Origin: Planctomycetota bacterium
GTDB lineage: Bacteria > Planctomycetota > UBA11346
Direction of reading: 5' to 3'
NCBI GenBank assembly: GCA_013816415.1
Contig: JACDEN010000066.1
Span: 703-9,640 of the forward strand
DNA length: 8,938 bases
The position numbers and the translations under genes are program-made. A model generated the notes under the pieces. It saw nothing but the letters and a program-made list of their open reading frames with translations. It had not been told where the DNA came from and did no database searches. Below, piece after piece: positions 7,401 through 8,938 of the stretch. Every line of letters begins with the position of its first letter. The first letter of the stretch is position 1.

Positions 7401-7595
7401 CAGCTGTATGTCACCGAGCTCGACGCCGATCTGCTGCTGTGCCGGGCGGTGGCGCACGAACGCGCGCAGGAACCGGCCGCAGCGCTCGGCGACTACCGCG
7501 CCTGGCAGGAGCTTCCGGTGCACCGCCGCGCATCAGACCCGGTGGTGCGGACGTTCATCTCCTGGCGCATCGAGGTGCTCGGGGGCGTGCGCTGA
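4473..7595 (+). CDS. Transmembrane Ser/Thr protein kinase with concanavalin-like and TPR-like outer region
   Basis: About 1,040 residues. The N-terminal kinase domain (about 60-325) should phosphorylate Ser/Thr on cytoplasmic targets. Visible motifs are the glycine loop GSGASG (67-72), AVK with Lys89, alpha-C Glu108, catalytic loop HQDIKPDN (189-196), DWG (209-211) instead of DFG, and SPE (231-233). Asp191, Asn196 and Asp209 are kept, so activity is expected. The Arg before the catalytic Asp is Gln, making it a non-RD kinase that may not need activation-loop phosphorylation. One hydrophobic helix (about 351-370) follows a basic stretch (RWHRRHGR), predicting a cytoplasmic kinase and an outside C-terminus. 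Residues about 386-562 resemble a concanavalin/LamG- or DUF1080-like sandwich (DGLLVST, ITVWVDHQRIMGYED, GYLTLYAYF). From about 572 to the end are helical TPR-like repeats, such as YREAEEIYIRVARAHP. The start is uncertain: neither ATG 4473 nor ATG 4488 has a clear SD, and GTG 4470 directly precedes. The frame is open upstream to 4158 but overlaps the previous gene. Confidence 0.88.
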   Translation: MVSSQMAAGEHSQQSLAQTRHAPGEMAPAPIGLPSLNEPGLHQRLAAVGHPIPGPDQSRFELQAMLGSGASGAVYSVLDRNLDRELAVKVLETGSSSDAEEIRRFIGEARITAALEHPNVLPVHEIDVGARGEVFFTMKKIRGSSLGEAIMSSTHERHAERIASFNATVGIFQAVGNALAFAHHAGIVHQDIKPDNIMLGGFGEILLVDWGSAVRIDSGTVHLYGTPLYMSPEQARNECVDRLSDIYCLGATLFHTLALRCPTWSDDADEFWRMKRAGEINALTAEERRSVPPPLIAIARKAMAPRPQDRYQSAEAFIADLDQYQAGLAVSVHRDALLVRLGRWHRRHGRALWTVLSALAIIASLLGALYGERLKELASWGRPILDQRFVDDSWTTRWQVTGESFAVRDGLLVSTRESCMARFRDKLIGDTAIEYDAQILDGAQPGDLSMIWSRDLALDGGPAADIDPSSYFVQIGARGGVFSDILIPIGYGGTEVAHSTFRPQIGRMHHVRVEFVHTTITVWVDHQRIMGYEDILPFSQGYLTLYAYFSGKAFSNVRIYSRGMPAKLPATALGDYCVQQRRYREAEEIYIRVARAHPGSGMANEAIYKAGLSDLLDHDPAGAFARWEPLRSTPWEPRVDLHRLDQAFAAGDHDRVLTGLASLYTAGSEAIRNQVAVQWSDYARKLTDATREDVRNREIEPYLDLHDRLFPHEHVTDRTTAAALNIAERYQQVVDRFPEDASNCVDALIRLGRIEEAAERWKNDSTVIGQETLFAMPGYDPLEGRYPNPISDPLHALIMIDRGRTADLPARFDANPAVMYDRGQLDALAVCGDHQWETTALISLGRLDEIPPQDARRVDVLLARGRYQEAYDVYGHHYFYLMWPRLMLGLQAFIAGDHAAALKWFETPPACELRQAGYGTTALVIVPFLRELAGDAGAMERTCARVRSGMRYAWRQRPWHNAMFLSGAMDEEAYRRQLYVTELDADLLLCRAVAHERAQEPAAALGDYRAWQELPVHRRASDPVVRTFISWRIEVLGGVR

Positions 7596-7665
7596 GGGCC
7601 TCGACTCCGCGTGTGGCCGTCCCCGTGGACACCGCTGGTCGATGGATCCGTACTCCGCCTGCGCA
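7596..7665. other. Short convergent intergenic gap
   Basis: These 70 bp separate the 3' ends of the kinase and lipoprotein genes. An imperfect stem (7613-7618 with 7627-7632, one mismatch) is present, but there is no T-run on either strand. No clear intrinsic terminator was seen. Confidence 0.4.
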
Positions 7666-8877
7666 TCACCCCGCGTAGGCGATGGTGATGACCGCCGGCA
7701 TGTCAGAGCCGATGTTGTTGGCCTCGTCATCCTCGGTGATCAGGTTCGCCGGATCGACGACCACCTTGAAAACGTGCGGACCGATGGGGATGTTGGTGAG
7801 GTAGGAGAAGCCCTCGCCGACCCCGACGCCCGAGGTGTTCGCCGGAAGGTTGTTCAGCACGCCTCTGAATCCGCCGTAATTCATTCCCGACGGCATCAGC
7901 GCGCCATCCATCGAGATGTGCCAGGCGACGTTGATCGGCGGCTGACCCGAGGGCGAGCGGTAGTAGACCCAGAAGTGGATCTCGAGGTTCTGCGGCAGGT
8001 TGCCGTTGACGTCCCTGTTGGGATGCAGGTGGTAGGCCACCGGGAACACGTCGACGTCGGTCGGCGCTACCGACGGATCCCGCACCGTCAGGGTCACGGT
8101 CTCGGTGTTGTTGGTCTCCGAGCTCTCGGCGATGAGATTTGCGGGATCGACGGTGACCACGTAGGTGTGCGCTCCGATCGCGGCGCTGAACGGCCCGGCG
8201 GTGATCGAGGTCTGACCGTTCGCGGGCACCGTGGCGGCGGTGCCCGAGGCGATCACGACGCCGCCTTCACTCACGCTCCAGGGGATCCCATCCGCCTGGG
8301 TGGGATCGACGTTGACGATGGCGAAGGTCACCGAGACCGCATTCGGCATCGGCGAGGTCGGATTGGCGTGGGCCCCCGAGACGAACAGGTCGCGCGCCGG
8401 AGCCCCCGCGGGCGCGGTGATCGAGGCGGTGAGCTGCGCGCGGTTGTTGGTCTCGATGTATTCAGCGTGGCTGTTCTCGGCATCGACCTCGACGGTGAAC
8501 TGGTGGGTGCCGGCGCTGACGCCGCCGAGCTGCGCGACGATGTCGACGGCGGTGTTGCCGGGCAGCGAGGCGATCACGCCGCTGACGTCGCCGGCCGAGG
8601 CCGGCAGCGCGGCGCCGTCCTGCAGGATGCGCCATCCGACATTCAGCGCGCCCTGGCTGTCGCTGCTCGCGTCATAGACCGTGAAATGGAGGCTGAAATT
8701 GCCGGTGGTCGGGACATCCGGCTCATTCGTGAGCGCGAGCGGCACCAGGTCGTAGCCGGACGCCGTCGTGCCGCCGGTGGCGCTCGCGGTCCCGGCGGCC
8801 TGGGTGTTCTGCGACGGGCCGCCGCAGGAGACGCAGAGCAGGATCAGCAGTGGGGAGAGGATGAGGAGTCCGCGCAT
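7666..8877 (-). CDS. Exported lipoprotein with three CARDB-like repeats
   Basis: This 403-residue protein has an N-terminal signal (MRGLLILSPLLILLCVSC). Cys18 is the likely lipidated residue (CVSC; the -3 position is Cys instead of the usual Leu), followed by a Gly/Ser/Thr/Ala-rich linker to about residue 41. Three beta-rich repeats of about 110-130 residues follow (about 42-154, 162-266, 274-403). Each opens with a DLV/DLF/DVF-type strand and closes with an acidic ETNN-like tag (IETNN 141-145, ETNN 254-257, EANN 385-388). Repeats 2 and 3 share DPANLI. This is the pattern of CARDB (cell-adhesion-related, Ig-like) domains. The protein is probably anchored in the membrane or outer membrane and binds polymers or other surface proteins. 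No catalytic motif was seen. The start is supported by GGAG at 8885-8888, 7 nt upstream. The gene is convergent with the kinase, so co-regulation is not implied. Confidence 0.88.
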   Translation of the reverse strand: MRGLLILSPLLILLCVSCGGPSQNTQAAGTASATGGTTASGYDLVPLALTNEPDVPTTGNFSLHFTVYDASSDSQGALNVGWRILQDGAALPASAGDVSGVIASLPGNTAVDIVAQLGGVSAGTHQFTVEVDAENSHAEYIETNNRAQLTASITAPAGAPARDLFVSGAHANPTSPMPNAVSVTFAIVNVDPTQADGIPWSVSEGGVVIASGTAATVPANGQTSITAGPFSAAIGAHTYVVTVDPANLIAESSETNNTETVTLTVRDPSVAPTDVDVFPVAYHLHPNRDVNGNLPQNLEIHFWVYYRSPSGQPPINVAWHISMDGALMPSGMNYGGFRGVLNNLPANTSGVGVGEGFSYLTNIPIGPHVFKVVVDPANLITEDDEANNIGSDMPAVITIAYAG

Positions 8878-8884
8878 GGAAGCA

Positions 8885-8888
8885 CTCC
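8885..8888 (-). promoter_or_regulatory. Shine-Dalgarno for the CARDB lipoprotein gene
   Basis: GGAG read on the minus strand, 7 nt before the ATG at 8877. The start is followed at once by a hydrophobic signal sequence, so the two lines of evidence agree. I saw no clear promoter in the remaining 50 bp to the window edge. Confidence 0.7.
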
Positions 8889-8938
8889 GCAGGGGCGAAT
8901 CAGTGGTGGCTCAGCGGTCAGGTGTAGCGGCTGGAGGC

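Overview
The window is GC-rich (about two thirds G+C by eye) bacterial chromosomal DNA with long clean reading frames and Shine-Dalgarno (SD) sites set about 7 nt from the start codons. The content suggests a Gram-negative-type, environmental, possibly anaerobic or microaerophilic bacterium. It includes a low-potential two-subunit 2-oxoacid:ferredoxin oxidoreductase, a large transmembrane Ser/Thr kinase with DWG in place of DFG, a stand-alone four-helix-bundle (23S-IVS-type) protein and a CARDB lipoprotein. Kinases of this style are common in the PVC group (Planctomycetota, Lentisphaerota), so that is my best guess. It is an inference, and Acidobacteriota, Gemmatimonadota or Myxococcota are not excluded. 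No rRNA, tRNA, CRISPR array, transposase or phage gene was seen.

Layout: (1) A small unassigned 104-residue protein on the minus strand (132-446). (2) A 350-bp divergent intergenic region (447-796) with three tandem copies of an 11-bp unit. (3) A tight korA-korB operon on the plus strand (797-3698), encoding a 2-oxoglutarate:ferredoxin oxidoreductase with a fused gamma-alpha subunit and a TPP/[4Fe-4S] beta subunit. (4) A structured non-coding stretch (3699-3982) with a 29-bp imperfect inverted repeat built of CTTCG-rich units and a second two-part hairpin. (5) A four-helix-bundle protein gene (3983-4339). (6) A 133-bp spacer with a possible weak terminator and another hairpin. (7) A roughly 1,040-residue receptor-like protein kinase (4473-7595). 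(8) Convergent to it, on the minus strand, a 403-residue lipoprotein with three CARDB-like repeats (7666-8877).

How the genes work together: KorA and KorB form one enzyme that interconverts 2-oxoglutarate + CoA and succinyl-CoA + CO2 using ferredoxin. It serves either as the TCA-cycle step or, in reverse, as a CO2-fixing step. The other genes have no evident metabolic link to it. The kinase is predicted to have a cytoplasmic catalytic domain, one membrane helix, and an outside part made of a concanavalin-like sandwich plus a long TPR-like solenoid, which is a sensor-like design. The CARDB lipoprotein is probably a surface or periplasmic adhesion or scaffold protein. The most interesting points are the structured DNA in front of the four-helix-bundle gene and the unusual kinase architecture. 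I found no clear new multi-gene system.
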